Below are positions 12,131 through 22,993 of a DNA stretch of 64,000 bases, piece after piece. This stretch comes from Dugong dugon. Its lineage: Eukaryota; Chordata; Mammalia; Sirenia; Dugongidae. Every line of letters begins with the position of its first letter. Position 1 is the stretch's first letter. Made by a program: the position numbers and the translations under genes. Under the pieces are notes generated by a model. It was not told the DNA's origin and did not search any database. It saw nothing but the letters and a program-made list of their open reading frames with translations. The stretch covers positions 100,027,234-100,091,233 of the forward strand of contig CM057462.1 in assembly GCA_030035585.1 (NCBI GenBank), read 5' to 3'.

Positions 12131-13755
12131 TTATTGATTGTAGATTTGTTTGTTTTGTCCTGCTTTTTTGTTTTATTTGGCTATGTCTGAGCAGGTGGAG
12201 TGTGTTGTTCTTTGTTGTTTACTTGTCTTTGGGCATGATACTTTTTGCTTCCTTCTCCAATTGGCAGGGTCAGTCACTCAGATATGGTACAGCAGGGAAG
12301 GTCTAGCTGAAGAGGAGTTGCTGGGATGAGTTGTTTGTGGCACTTACTACAGCCACCAACATGGGCTGGTAATCAGTGCAGGGCAGGTTCTGGTAGGCCA
12401 TACCTGGGCTGCTTGTTGGTGTGATGTTCAGTGCACGGTGCAGGTAGGCAGGATGGAAGGGGAGATTGTGATGTGTGGAGCTATGATGGGTATGGGAGAT
12501 AGGAGAGAATAACAGGAGCCAAAAACGTACAAACAAAAAAGCGTGCTAGGGAAGCTTGCCGTTGGAGTGGAGAGATGAGAGACTATGTAGAAAGACAAAA
12601 AAGGAGAAGAAAAAAAAAGGAAAAGAAAAAAATGAATAAATAAAAATTAGAAAGAAAGAAGAAAAGAAAAGCTTCCAGGGATCCCTCTGGTGCTGCGAGG
12701 TCTGGGGAAGTTGCTTCCAGGCCGTGAAGTATAGCCTGGCTAGAATGGGTAGAGATGTCACTCAGCACCAGGTATTTAGGGGACAGGAAGAGAAGGAAAG
12801 TATTTATAGATGAGAAACTGAGTAATGAAGAAAGACAAAAAGGGGAAAAGAGGGAAAAGAAAACAAAACAAATAAAACAAAAATAACAAGACAAACCCCC
12901 AAAGAAAAACAGAAAAAATAAACCCCCCCCCCAGAAAAACAAGAAAAAAGAAATGTCCTAGGGGATCCCTCTGCACGTCTGCACAAACTGAGGGGGCAGG
13001 TCCCAAGCCTTGCAGTACCACCTGGCTAGAACAGTCTCCCAATTTGAGGAAAAAAAATAAAACCAACAAACAAACTCTTCAAAACAAACAAAAACAAAGC
13101 CCTGGGATCCCACCAGTGTGGCAGCATGGGCCAGGAAGCAGTTTCACATTAAGCAGTGTTTCACAGCCTTTCAGGAAGAAGCAAAGATGGTGCATGAAGT
13201 GAGGTATTTGAGAGAAAGAAGGGGGAGGTGGTGAGAGGTAAAGAAGAAATCTAAAGAAGCGGAAAAAAGTAACACCAGCAGCCAACAAATGGCACTTAGG
13301 GAGCCAGCCAGTGCGGGCGGGTAGAATCCAAGTGACACCGGGGTGAAGGTGGTGCTTCCCGGCTAAGAGACCGGCTGCAGGGAGCAGAGCAGGCTGATTA
13401 GGGGTGAAGAAGGGTGGGGGTTGGGAAAGCATATATTGCTGGTTATGGTTGTTCTGTCTCCTGCTGGAAGGTCCGTGAAGCTGCTTCTCTTACCCCCTGT
13501 TGGCTGATCTCTGATAGGAGTCCAAGATAGCAGATCCATGCTGCATTAGCTGATAGGGGACGTTTGCATGTATCTCTCCTCGCTCTCTGTTCTCTGTCAG
13601 TTTCTTATTCCATTTGGTGCTTGGCTGAGTTCTTTATCTCTTCATTTGATGCTTAGGGTTTCAGGATTGCCATTTTCTCTGTTTGGCTTAGTATTTTGGA
13701 TCTTTGGAGGGACAGTATGGTGCTTCTGCCTATAGCGCCATGTTGCCCAGAAGTC
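12131..13755 (-). promoter_or_regulatory. L1 5' UTR with purine-rich tracts
   Basis: This is the non-coding 5' region of the L1. On the plus strand it holds long A/G runs (12590-12670, 12820-12960, 13190-13270), alternating with GC-richer blocks that share GGATCCC near 12678, 12961 and 13107 and GCCTGGCTAGAA-like ends. The blocks look like three diverged repeats. L1 5' UTRs hold an internal promoter; its activity is inferred from the family, not visible here. The extreme 5' end (sense GGGCAACATGGCGCTATAGG) is intact. Confidence 0.6.
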
Positions 13756-14066
13756 CTCTGTATCCTTGTTTTTTTTTCATCTTCTAGAGTTTTCATACCT
13801 TCTTTGGCTCATGGCCCCACATCACTCCAACCTCTGTTTCTGCCATCACATCTTCTTTGACTCTGACACTCCTGGCTCCCTTTTTCACTTATAAGGACTC
13901 TTGTGATTACACTTGCTCCATTTTGATAATCCAGGATAATTACCCCATCTCAAGATTCTTAACTTAATTACATTTTCAAAGTCCCTTTTGCAGTGTAAGG
14001 TAACATATTCACAGGTTATGGAGATTAGGATGTGGACATCTCTGGGGCCATTATTCTGCCTACCAA
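13756..14066 (-). mobile_element. MLT1 LTR segment 3 (right end)
   Basis: The LTR resumes after the L1 target-site duplication: TCATGGCCCCACATCACTCC, TTGATAATCCAGGATAAT, CATATTCACAGGTTATGG and CCATTATTCTGCCTACCA are the reverse complement of an MLT1 LTR 5' half. With 3131-3171 and 3465-3621 it makes one nearly full LTR, inserted in ERVL pol sequence. Confidence 0.75.
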
Positions 14067-14268
14067 ATTAGTAAAGATAAATTATTGTTCCTTTTAGGAC
14101 AGAAAGTATCCAATGAAATCAACTCACCACAAAGTGGCTGGCTGATCTCCTCAGTTTGAAGACCTAGAATTTGTCTCTGTTGTTGGCAGGTTGGACCCTC
14201 ATCAGTATTAGTAGTTAGATCAAACTTTCTGAGTGAGAGCTCATATTATTGGGAGTGTGCATAACTTC
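14067..14268 (-). mobile_element. ERVL pol fossil, segment between two LTR insertions
   Basis: The minus strand reads TGCCAACAACAGAGAC and later GATCAGCCAGCCACTT, similar to the ERVL pol stretch just upstream of the integrase core. It bridges the segments at 2800-3130 and 14898-15460. Broken. Confidence 0.55.
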
Positions 14269-14897
14269 TGTATTAGCCAGGGTTCAATCAGAGAAGCAGA
14301 ACCACTAGGAGGTATGTTTAATTGTGTGTGCGTGTTTCCATATATGTCCATATATGTGTTTCCATATTTGCTGGAGTATTGATCTTATGCAATTGTGGAA
14401 GCTGATTAAACACTTTGAAATCTACTGTTTTTCTCACTGATGTTGGAGTTTGAGTCTGCAGAGCAGGCAATCAGAAAGAGAAGATGGATATAAAGTGGGA
14501 GAGAGATAAAAAGTATGGGAGAGATCAAGAACAAGGACAGGCTGGAGGACAGACTAAAACCCATGTCAGTTCTCACTGCCTTCAGCCTTGATGATGTGAG
14601 TGCCCCATAGGAGAAGCTGTTGTCCTTTGTAATGAAGCTAAATACAACCTGGCCCAGGAGTTGGGTAAGCTGAAGAAAGATCCAGAGGAAGGTGGAGCAG
14701 CTGTAGGCCCAGCTGCTGTCCCATACCAGTGAGGTGAGCCAGGAGATAGGTGACAACATGTATGACCTATAAAAGCTACTGCTTCATTGCAGCTCTGCAC
14801 ACCTCATGCAAATTTGTCTCGTGTGGCACACCCTAACAGGAAACAAACAGGGAGGGGAATTCTTGGAAATGTAGTTCATCCTAACCAGGTTGACACA
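14269..14897 (-). mobile_element. LTR-like element inside the ERVL fossil
   Basis: Read on the minus strand, it starts TGTGTCAACCTGGTTAGG and ends GAACCCTGGCTAATACA, with TG...CA ends over about 630 bases. The ends resemble known mammalian LTRs of the ERVL class. I could not name the subfamily and saw no clear target-site duplication. It interrupts ERVL pol sequence, so it is younger than that copy. Confidence 0.5.
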
Positions 14898-15460
14898 TTA
14901 CAAAGCTATCATAGCTTCCATCTCTGCCATACTGGTTGCTCTGGTCATATGACCCTGTGCCAGCTTTGGAATAGCTTGTGATAGTGGCTGACTGATGTCA
15001 ACTGGTCACATCGCTTTGTCTATTCCATGTCTCTTCCATGCTCTCTGATGGACATTAACATGAGATACAAATGTTTTCATACTTCTTGCAGATTCCTGTA
15101 TGCCCCAAAACACGTATCTTCCCCAAACTGCCTTGTCCCTGATCTTCCATTTTTCTTTCCAAGTCATTTGCCATTACACGAGTCCATATTTATTTTTACT
15201 TCATGCCACTTTTCTTTCTGCACAAACTGAATAACCAGGTGCACCACCTGAAGCTCCACCTGTTGGGAGGATTTTCTCTCACTGCTGTTTTTCAAAACCA
15301 TCCTTAAATGCGACTGTTGTGCAGTTGTGGTCCATGTTTGACTTGCATCTGTCTTTAGCAGGCACCCATTTTGGACTGTATCCAGTAGTGAGATTCAGTT
15401 GAGTTCCATCACTTGCTATCACTCCTAGAGACTGAATAGTTCATTCTCAGAGGGGACCTG
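14898..15460 (-). mobile_element. ERVL pol fossil, RNase H part
   Basis: The minus strand reads AACAGCAGTGAGAGAAAATC, GTGCACCTGGTTATTCAG and TCTCATGTTAATGTCCATC, which follow the ERVL RNase H region in order (consensus HLVVH...HVNAHQ). It is the same copy as the segments at 14067-14268 and 2800-3130. Broken. The left part to about 15830 may belong to it but is unclear. Confidence 0.6.
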
Positions 15461-15832
15461 GATGGTGTACCACAGCGTCCATCACTCACATCATAGCTTT
15501 ACCTTATTCTCTTACCATTTTGACCTTTCCTTCTTTGAGATTCTCCCATTGTCCATAGACTTAGTCCTTCCTCATACCTATCTGTGTTATACTCTGACTC
15601 TTAATCAGTTCCTGTCTTCTAGCTATTATGAGTTTATGTCACTTCTCATATAGAAAAATCCAGTTATTTTCCAGACTTGAGGTTCTTATTTTGTCCCTAA
15701 AATTGATTTGGAGTCTTTCTCTTGTGCTTATTGCTGTGACCCTGGGTAGAAACATCTTCTGTACTGTGCCTGATTTCTAAGATACTACTCTCAGCACACA
15801 TTCCTCAGGTATACTCCACACCTCTGTGTAAG
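15461..15832. other. Unassigned; possible upstream ERVL pol remains
   Basis: No clear motif was seen. Position and T-rich character allow a continuation of the ERVL fossil, but I could not match phrases. Confidence 0.3.
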
Positions 15833-16590
15833 ACTTGTTGTTGTTAGGTGCCATAGGGTCAATTCTGGTTCATAGTGACCCTATGTACAACAAAATGAAA
15901 CACTGCCCAGTCCAACCCAACCTCACAATCGTTGTTATTCTTGAGCCCATTGTTGCAGCCACTGTGCCAATCCATCTCATTGATGGTCTTCCTCTTTTTT
16001 GCTGACCCTCTATTTTACCATTTTCTTCCTTTCACTTTAGCTACTTGACATTCGAGAAAGAAAAAATGATGAAGTAAAAGAGTTGAAAAAAAGATTCCAA
16101 AGGGCGGCTCGAGAAGATCACGTAAAGTATTACAATGGCATGTGCAAAGACCTGGAGATAGAAAACTAAAAGAGAAGAACACGCTCGACATTTCTCAAGC
16201 TGAGAACTGAAGAGAAAATTCAAGCCTAGAGTTGCAGTATTGAAGGATTCTATGGGGAAATAGTAAACGATGCAGGAAGCATCAAAAGTAGATGGAAAGG
16301 ATACACAGAGTCACTGTACCAAAAAGAATTGGTTGATGTTCAACCATTTCAGGAGGTAGCATATGATCAAGAACTGATGATATTGAAGGAAGAAGTCCAA
16401 GCTGCCCTGAAGGCATTGGTGAAAAACAAGGCTCCAGGAATTGATGGAATACCAGTTAAGATATTTCAACAAATGGATGCAGTGCTAGAAGTCCTCACTC
16501 ATCTATGCCAAGAAATTTGGAAGACAGCTACCTGGCCAACTGACTGGAAGATATCCATATTTATGCCTATTTCCAATAAAAGTGATCCCT
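15833..16590. mobile_element. RTE copy with inverted 5' part (twin-priming shape)
   Basis: 15833-16020 is the RTE 3' end on the minus strand (TTGTTGTTGTTAGGTGCCAT through CTTTTTTGCTGACCCTC). From about 16050 to 16590 the sequence is RTE on the plus strand, from GAAAGAAAAAATGATGAAG to AAAAGTGATCC. It encodes an RT N-terminal part including KALVKNKAPGIDGIPVK (16329-16607). Between them, 16022-16050 looks like a short minus-strand piece of the same internal region. Opposite halves of one LINE are what twin priming leaves. No convincing target-site duplication was found. Confidence 0.75.
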
Positions 16591-17517
16591 TGTCTTATAT
16601 CTATTAATGTACTTATCCTTCCTGTTTTGCAAGCTCCTCAAGGGTCAGGGCTAATTGTTATATCCTTATAGTATTTTCTGCGTGGCCAATGTTCAATAAA
16701 TATGTAGTGCATCTTGGCAAGCCATACTCACTAAATTTAAAAATTCAGATTATTTTAGGGTAGGACCAATGGATGGTTCAAATCAGGTAGAATATTTAAA
16801 AATTTCAAGATTTATGTGATGATCACAGGGGAATACACAACTTTGGTTGACATGGAAGTAGATGATAAAGAAAAGTCAGGAGTAGCTTTTTAATCATTCA
16901 TTTTTAAAATATTAACTAAATATCTACTTTGTACCAGGTTCTTTCCTGAGTATTACAAAATGCCTTAATAGATGCCTGGTAATATTAATAAAAAAATTAG
17001 TAATATTTAAAAATTAGTGGAATACAAGAGAGTGTTAAGATTTATGATAATTTACTCAATTGGTAATTTTATAATTATGTATATTTTTAGCAATTCTCAT
17101 TAAAAGTATGCCTGACTTATTCCAACAGATACCAAGATGGTAACAAAAGTATGAAATTTTTCTCACTATATATAGTTGACACTAATTTCAGTATAGTTAA
17201 GGATTTTTCTATGTTCACAGAAATGTATCATAATTTACAAATGGACTATCTAGATTTAGTGTTGTTTTTCAGACTTAGCAGAGACAGAGAAGCCAAATAC
17301 TGGATAAAAAAATGCTATTGGAATATACATGATGGCATTTTAATTTTACTGTTACAATTCTTGCTTTATAAATTATGGATTCTTTTATTCATTTGATAAA
17401 AACTAATTCCTGGGGCTATTAATGTTCTTTTACAGCAAATAAGGGGTAAATTTAGACTATCTATACAAGCGTCTAAAAGTATTTCTTTTTCAAAAGTGTT
17501 TCCACTCTATCATGTTG
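16591..17517. other. AT-rich DNA, nothing recognised
   Basis: Very AT-rich, with no family match. Contains AATAAA-like words only by composition. Confidence 0.4.
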
Positions 17518-19438
17518 CCCTTTTTTTTTTTTTTAATATTTTATTGTACTTCAGGTGAAGGCTTACAGAACAGATAATTTCTCATGAAACAGTAGTACAC
17601 ATGTTGTTTTATGACATTGGTTAACAACCCCACAACATATCAACCCTCTAACTTCTCAACCTTTTTTTCTTTGGTGAAAATACACGTAGCCAAAGATACA
17701 CCATTTCAAAAATTTCTACATACGCAGTTTAGTGACATTGACTACAATCTTCCAATTGTGCTGTTATTCTCACTTAAGATGAAGGCTTACAGAACAAAAT
17801 AGTTTCTCATTTAACAGTTACTACAACTGTTGCCCTATGACAATGGTTAACAATCTCACAACACATCAACAATATCCTTACTCAACCTTGGGTTCCCTAT
17901 CACCAGCTTCCTTGTCCCCTTCTCCCTTCTGGCCCTTGTCACTGGATTCCTGTACCTAGTTAGTCTCATTTGGTTTCACGGGGCTATCCACTCCCAGGCT
18001 GAACAGTGAACCTCGGAGGTAACTTTACCACTGAGCTAAAAGGGTGTCTGGGGGCCATAATCTTGAGGTTTCTCCAGTCTCCTTTAGGCCAGTAAATCTG
18101 GTCTTTTTTTTTGTGAGTTAGAATTATGCTCTACATCCTTCTCCAGCTCTGTCCAGAACCCTCTGTGGTGATCCTGGTCAGAGCAGTCAGTGGCGATAGC
18201 CAGGCACCGTCTAGCTGCACTGGACTCAGTCCGATGGAGGCCTTGGTAGCTGTGGACAATTAGTCCTTCAGACTAATCTTTTCCTTGTATCCTGTTCTCT
18301 TCATTCTCCCTTGCTCCCAAAGGGATGAGACCAGTGGAGTATCTTAGATGGCTGCTCACAGGCTTTTAAGACCCCAGATGCTACTCACCAAGGTAGAATG
18401 TAGAACATTGTCTTTATAAACTGTGTTATGCCAATTGAGCTAGATGTTCCCCGAGACCATGCTTCCCACAGCTCTCCGCCCAGCAATTCAGTCCCTCAGG
18501 TAGTTTGGATGTGTCTATGGGGCTTCCATGACCTTTTCTTGTACAAGTTGTGCTAGTTTCCCTTGTATTGTGTACTGTCTCACCCTTCACCCAAGATATC
18601 ACTTATATATTGCCTATTTAGTACTTCCCCCCCACCTCTCCCATCCCTGGTAACCAAAAAAGATTGTTACATTTTGTGTGTGAACTTTTTCATGGGTTTT
18701 TACAATAGAGGTCTCATACAATATTTTCCTTTTGTGATTGACTTATTTCACTCAGCATAATGTCCTCCAGTTTTATCCATATTATGAAATGCTTCACAGA
18801 TTCATCATTGTTCTTAATCGTTGCAAGATACTCCATTGTGTGTATGTACCACAGTCTGTTCATCCATTCATCCACAGATGGGCATCTAGGTTGTTTCCAT
18901 CTTTTTGCTATTGTGAACAGTGCTGAAATTAATATGAGTGTGCGTATGTCTATTTGTGTGACAGCTCTTATTTCTCTAGGATATATTCCTAGGAGTGGGA
19001 TTGCATTTTGTAGTGCTGTTTTTTTTTTGTGGTGCTGACGTTTTCTTTGTTCCTCTTACTCTCCTGTGCTGAGTTCCTTTTGTTTGTGGATTTTTTTCCA
19101 TTTCTTTTGTTTTTGTAGGCTTTGTTTTTATTGAGACTTTATGTTTTCTTCTTTATATTGATGAGTAGGTTTGTTAACTTTCTTTGTGGTTTCCTTGAAA
19201 TTTACTCTTATCTTCCTAGATTTGAACCAGTCTATTATTACTTGGTATTGCCTTGCCTTCCTCTCCATTAGAAGGTTCTATACCTACACCATTTATTTCC
19301 TCTTTTATTGTTCTGATGCGTTGTCATTTACAGATTAACTGCTCTGATTTCCTGTTGTAATTCTTTTCGTTTTGCATAGTCCTTAAGAGTTCATTTCCTA
19401 GGTTCGTATCTGGCTAGTACAGTCCTGTGTCTTATATT

Positions 19439-20516
19439 CAGCTTGTGGTCTGATGTTGTTTGTTCTCAGATCGAAGGACTCCATTTAATAAGTCTCATAA
19501 GTTTGGTTTGATTTTTACATAATCCTTTAATTTCTGTTTATCTGCAAATGACTTAATTTCACCATCATATTTGAATGAGAGTTTTGCAGGATATATTATT
19601 CTTGGATGGCAATCTTTTTCTTTCAAGGTTTTATATATGTTATCCATTGCCTTCTTGCCTGCATGGTTTCTGCTGAATAATCCGAGCTTAGTCTTATTGT
19701 TTCTCCTCTGTATATGACTTTTTGTTTTTCTTGAGCCGCTCTCAGGATTCTTTGTTTGTCTTTGGTTTTAGTGAGTGTGATTATCATGTGCCTTGGTGAT
19801 TTTCTTTTGGAGTCTATCCTATTTGGGGTTCGTTGTGCTTCTTGGATGGTCAGATTTTCATCTTTCATGATATTGGGGAAGTTTTCTGTCAGCAGTTCTT
19901 CAGTGATCCTCTCTGTGTTTTCTGTTTTCTACCCTTGTTCTGGAACTCCAATAACCTGAAGAGTTTTGCTTTTGATTGTATCCCACATAATTTGCAGGGT
20001 TTCTTCATTTTTCTTCATTTTTTTTTCTGATTTTTCCTCAAACAGAGTTGTATACAAGTGTTTGTCTTCAATTTCATTGATCCTATTTTCCATCATTTCA
20101 AACCTGCTCCTCAGCCCTTCCGTGACACTGTCCATTTCTGAAATCTTGTTTATCTTTTGGATTTCTAATTGTTGTTTTTGTATGATTTCTAGTTGTGAAT
20201 TTATTTTATCATTTTGTTCCTGTATTATTTTCTTGAATTTTTCCATTTTTTGGTCTGTATTTTCCTTGAATTTGTCTGCCTTTTCATGAATTTGTCTATT
20301 TTTTCCTCAGTTTTGTCTGCTTTTTGCTTCAACTCTTGGATAATTCTGAATATTAGAGATTTGAATTCCCTATCAGTTAGGTCTAGGCCCTTTTCTTCTA
20401 CTGGAAAGTCATCTGGTGTTTTATTTTGATGCCTACTGGGACCATCCTGTCCTGTTTTTGTATATGTTTTGATATTGTCTGCTGTTTTTGGGGCATTCAG
20501 TGGTTATTTTCCTCAT
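19439..20516 (-). pseudogene. L1 ORF1, decayed
   Basis: The start CAT is at 20514-20516, sense MRKITTECPKNSRQYQN. A coiled-coil-type stretch (EKFKKIIQEQNDKINSQLEI, 20246 down) and the C-terminal stretch KDENLTIQEAQRTPNRIDSK (19868 down) are still readable, but the frame changes between them. About 350 codons, normal for L1 ORF1p, an RNA-binding chaperone. Retained whole in a copy that lost ORF2. Confidence 0.75.
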
Positions 20517-21677
20517 TTACTGATTGTAGATGTGTTTGTTTTGTCCTGATTTTTTGTTTTATTTGGTTATGTCTGAGCCGGTGGGCTGTGCATTCTTTGT
20601 TGTTTGCTCGTCTTTAGGCATGATATTTTTCACCTCCTTCTCCAATTGGCAGGGTCAGTCATTTAAGTATGTTACAGCAGGGCAGGTCCAGCTGAAGGGG
20701 AGTTTCTGGGATGGGTTGTTTGTGACACGTACTAGGGCTGACAGTGCAGACCAGGAATCAGTGCAGGGCAGGTTCTAATAGGCTGTGCCTATGGTGCTTG
20801 GTAGTGTGATATTCAGTGCGTGGTGCAGATAGGCAGGAAGGAGGGGGTAGATTATGATGGGTGGAGCTAAGATGTATATGGGAAAGATCAGAGAGAGGAG
20901 AGAGGAACAGGAGCCAAAAACATACACAGAAACAAAAAAGAGTGCTAAGGGAGCTTGCTATTGAAATGGAGAGTTGAGAGACTGAGAAATGGGGAAAAAC
21001 ATAACAAAACAAAAAGAAAAAGGGTAAAAGGAAAAAGTGAATAAACCAAGAAACTGGAAATGAAGAAAGACAAAAAAGGAATAAGAGAGAAGAAAACAAA
21101 ACAAAGAAACAAATCCAAAAACAAAACAAAACAAAAAAAACAAAACTAAAGGAAAAAAAAACAAGAAAAAAGCAGTGCCCCCAGAGATGTCCCTGTGTGT
21201 CTGCACAGAGTAAGCGAGTAGCTTCCAAGCTGGGTGGTACTGCCCAGCTAGAAGGGGGTCCCAAGCCGAGAAAAGAAAAAGAAAAAACAAATCAAAACAG
21301 AAGAAACCAGAGCAAACAAACAAAAAAGCCCCAGGGTTCCCACCAGTGTGGCGGCACAGGCTGGGAAGCAGTTTCACAGTTGAGCGGTGTTTCACAGCCT
21401 TTCAGGAAGAAACAAAGAAGTTGCATGGAGCCAGGTATTTGACAGAAAGGAGGGAGAGGTGGTGAAAGGTAATGAAGAAATCTAAAGAGCAACACCAGCA
21501 GCCAAAAAAGGGCACTCAGGGAGCGGGCCAGTGTGGGCGGGTGGAATCCAAGTGACACTTGGTGAAGCTGGTGCTTCCTGGCCAAGGGACTGTGGCTGCA
21601 GGAAGCAGAGGAGGCTAAGTGGGGCTGAAGAAGTGTCGGGTGTGGGAAAGCCTATATTGCTGGTTTCCGGTTGTTTT
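20517..21677 (-). promoter_or_regulatory. L1 5' UTR, truncated, purine-rich
   Basis: Same layout as the 5' UTR at 12131-13755: A/G runs at 20990-21180 and 21265-21320 on the plus strand, and GC-richer blocks with CCCACCAGTGTGGCGGCAC. The outer 315 bases are absent. The element's sequence stops at TTGTTTTGTCT, where RTE sequence begins. Confidence 0.6.
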
Positions 21678-21803
21678 GTCTTTGCTTTTTAACAATTTAA
21701 AGACGTCTTTTGTGGCAGATTTGCCCAATGCAATACGTTGTTTCATTTCTTGACTGCTGCATCCATGGGCGTTGATTGTGGATCCAAATAAAATGAGACC
21801 AGG
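21675..21803 (-). mobile_element. RTE internal piece joined to an L1 5' end
   Basis: The minus strand reads TTTGGATCCACAATCAACGC, AGCAGTCAAGAAATGAAAC and GGGCAAATCTGCCACAAAAG, part of the RTE C-terminal coding region. The copy has no RTE 3' end. It abuts the 5' end of the L1 in the same orientation, with GTCTTTGCT at the joint. Confidence 0.8.
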
Positions 21804-22472
21804 CACTAGGTTTCAAAAGAAGTCTCAATGAAAGTCAAAGCATGCCCTCTGAATATACTGCATTAAAGTAGAAGTAATTAATAGGGAAATTATAGGAAAA
21901 AGAATAGAAACATCCTATAGGTTGCAAATTTAAAAAATACTGCTACGTAAACCCAAGAATTAAAGGGGAAATCACACTGGAAATTACAACCTATTTAGAA
22001 TTGAATGACCATAGAAATTCTACTCCTCAAAGTTGCTTAAAAAAAAGTACACAGAGATTCATTCATAGCTTTATATCAAAATAACAAAGTTAAACATCAG
22101 CTCAAAAAACTAAAAAAAGTGAACAAAAGAAACAAAATGAGAAGAAGAGAAATGAATAAAATAGGAAACAGGAAAAACAAAAGCAAAAGCTAGCTGTTTA
22201 TTAAGATTAAGATTGTATTGATAAAATTTGGTATATGTGAAATATTACTGTATTGCTCTGTCATAGCAACAGAAAGGAGAAAGATGTGCATTCAGTAAGA
22301 TTTTCTTGAGTTTTTGAGTGAATTTTTAGCCTTTTCTATCATATTATTTAATCATAAAATATTTTCCTTTCCTTTCCAATGTTAGCTTACATTTTGAGAA
22401 ATAAAAAATAGTTTCCCTTTTGGAATTCGCATGGCTTAGGAAATGAATAAATTTCCTAATGCATTTCACAAG
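21804..22472. other. A-rich DNA, nothing recognised
   Basis: A-rich on the plus strand (22090-22180). It may be an old LINE remnant, but I could not match it. Confidence 0.4.
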
Positions 22473-22988
22473 TGTTATGAATTGGAGTGTGTCCCCTAAA
22501 AATGTATGTCAACTTGGCTAGGCCATGATTCCCAGTATTGTATGGTTGTTCACCATTTTGTGATCTGATGTGATTATCCTATGTGTTGTAAATCCTAACC
22601 TCTATGATGTTAATGAGGCAGGATTAGAGGCAGTTCTGCTAATGTGGCAGGACTCCATCTACAGGATTAGGTTGTATTTTGAGTCAATCTCTTTTGAGAT
22701 ATAAAAGAGAGAATCAAGCAGAGAGGATGGGACCTCATTACCACCAAGCAAGAAGAGCCAGGAGTGGAGCTCATCCTTTGGACTCGTGGTCCTGAGAAGT
22801 TCCTAGACTAGGGGAAGATTGATGACAAGGACCTTCCTCCGGAGCCAAAGGAGACAGAAAGCCTTTCTCTGGAGCTGCAGCCTTGAGTTCGGACTTCTAA
22901 CCTCCTAAACTGTGAGAAAATAAATTTCTGTTTGTTAAAGCCATCCACTTGTAGTATTTCTGATATAGAGCACTAGATAACTAAGACA
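22473..22988 (+). mobile_element. Solo LTR, afrotherian ERVL-MaLR-like
   Basis: A 516-base element with TG...CA ends (TGTTATGAATTGG ... ACTAAGACA) and a 5-bp target-site duplication ACAAG at 22468-22472 and 22989-22993. The 3' part has CTGTGAGAAAATAAATTTCT and AAGCCATCCACTTGTAG, as in MaLR LTRs. It stands alone with no internal region. It looks whole at its ends. Confidence 0.85.
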
Positions 22989-22993
22989 ACAAG

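Larger units (their letters stand above)
3622..13755 (-). mobile_element. Full-length afrotherian L1 with a nested L1 insertion
   Basis: Read on the minus strand, this is a complete L1. It has a 5' UTR of about 1.6 kb (13755-12131), ORF1 (interrupted), ORF2, a 3' UTR of about 1.3 kb (4950-3640) and an A-rich tail. The target-site duplication is CTCTGTTTCCTTGTTTTT at 3604-3621 and CTCTGTATCCTTGTTTTT at 13756-13773, with one mismatch. It landed in an MLT1 LTR. Removing the nested 1.9 kb copy at 10155-12070 leaves about 8.2 kb, long for a mammalian L1 because both UTRs are long. Both ORFs carry stops and frameshifts, so the copy is dead. Confidence 0.9.
17518..21677 (-). mobile_element. L1 with ORF2 almost entirely deleted
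   Basis: The minus-strand copy has its tail at 17518-17533 (T run), a 3' UTR at about 17545-18760, only the last part of ORF2 (18760-19003), then the ORF2 start codon region at 19004-19006. These are followed by ORF1 (to 20516) and most of the 5' UTR (to about 21677). Against the L1 at 3622-13755 it lacks the 3,474 bases between positions equivalent to 5221 and 8695, and about 315 bases of the 5' end. ORF1 and the 5' UTR are otherwise collinear. Confidence 0.88.

Noticed and set aside
12546-13432. Several overlapping 70-120 codon frames rich in F, S and L on the minus strand
   Set aside because: They are translations of the A/G-rich L1 5' UTR; low complexity, no domain.
20758-21395. Open frames of 145 and 168 codons, hydrophobic, on the minus strand
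   Set aside because: They again lie in the purine-rich L1 5' UTR; hydrophobicity follows from T-rich sense-strand composition.
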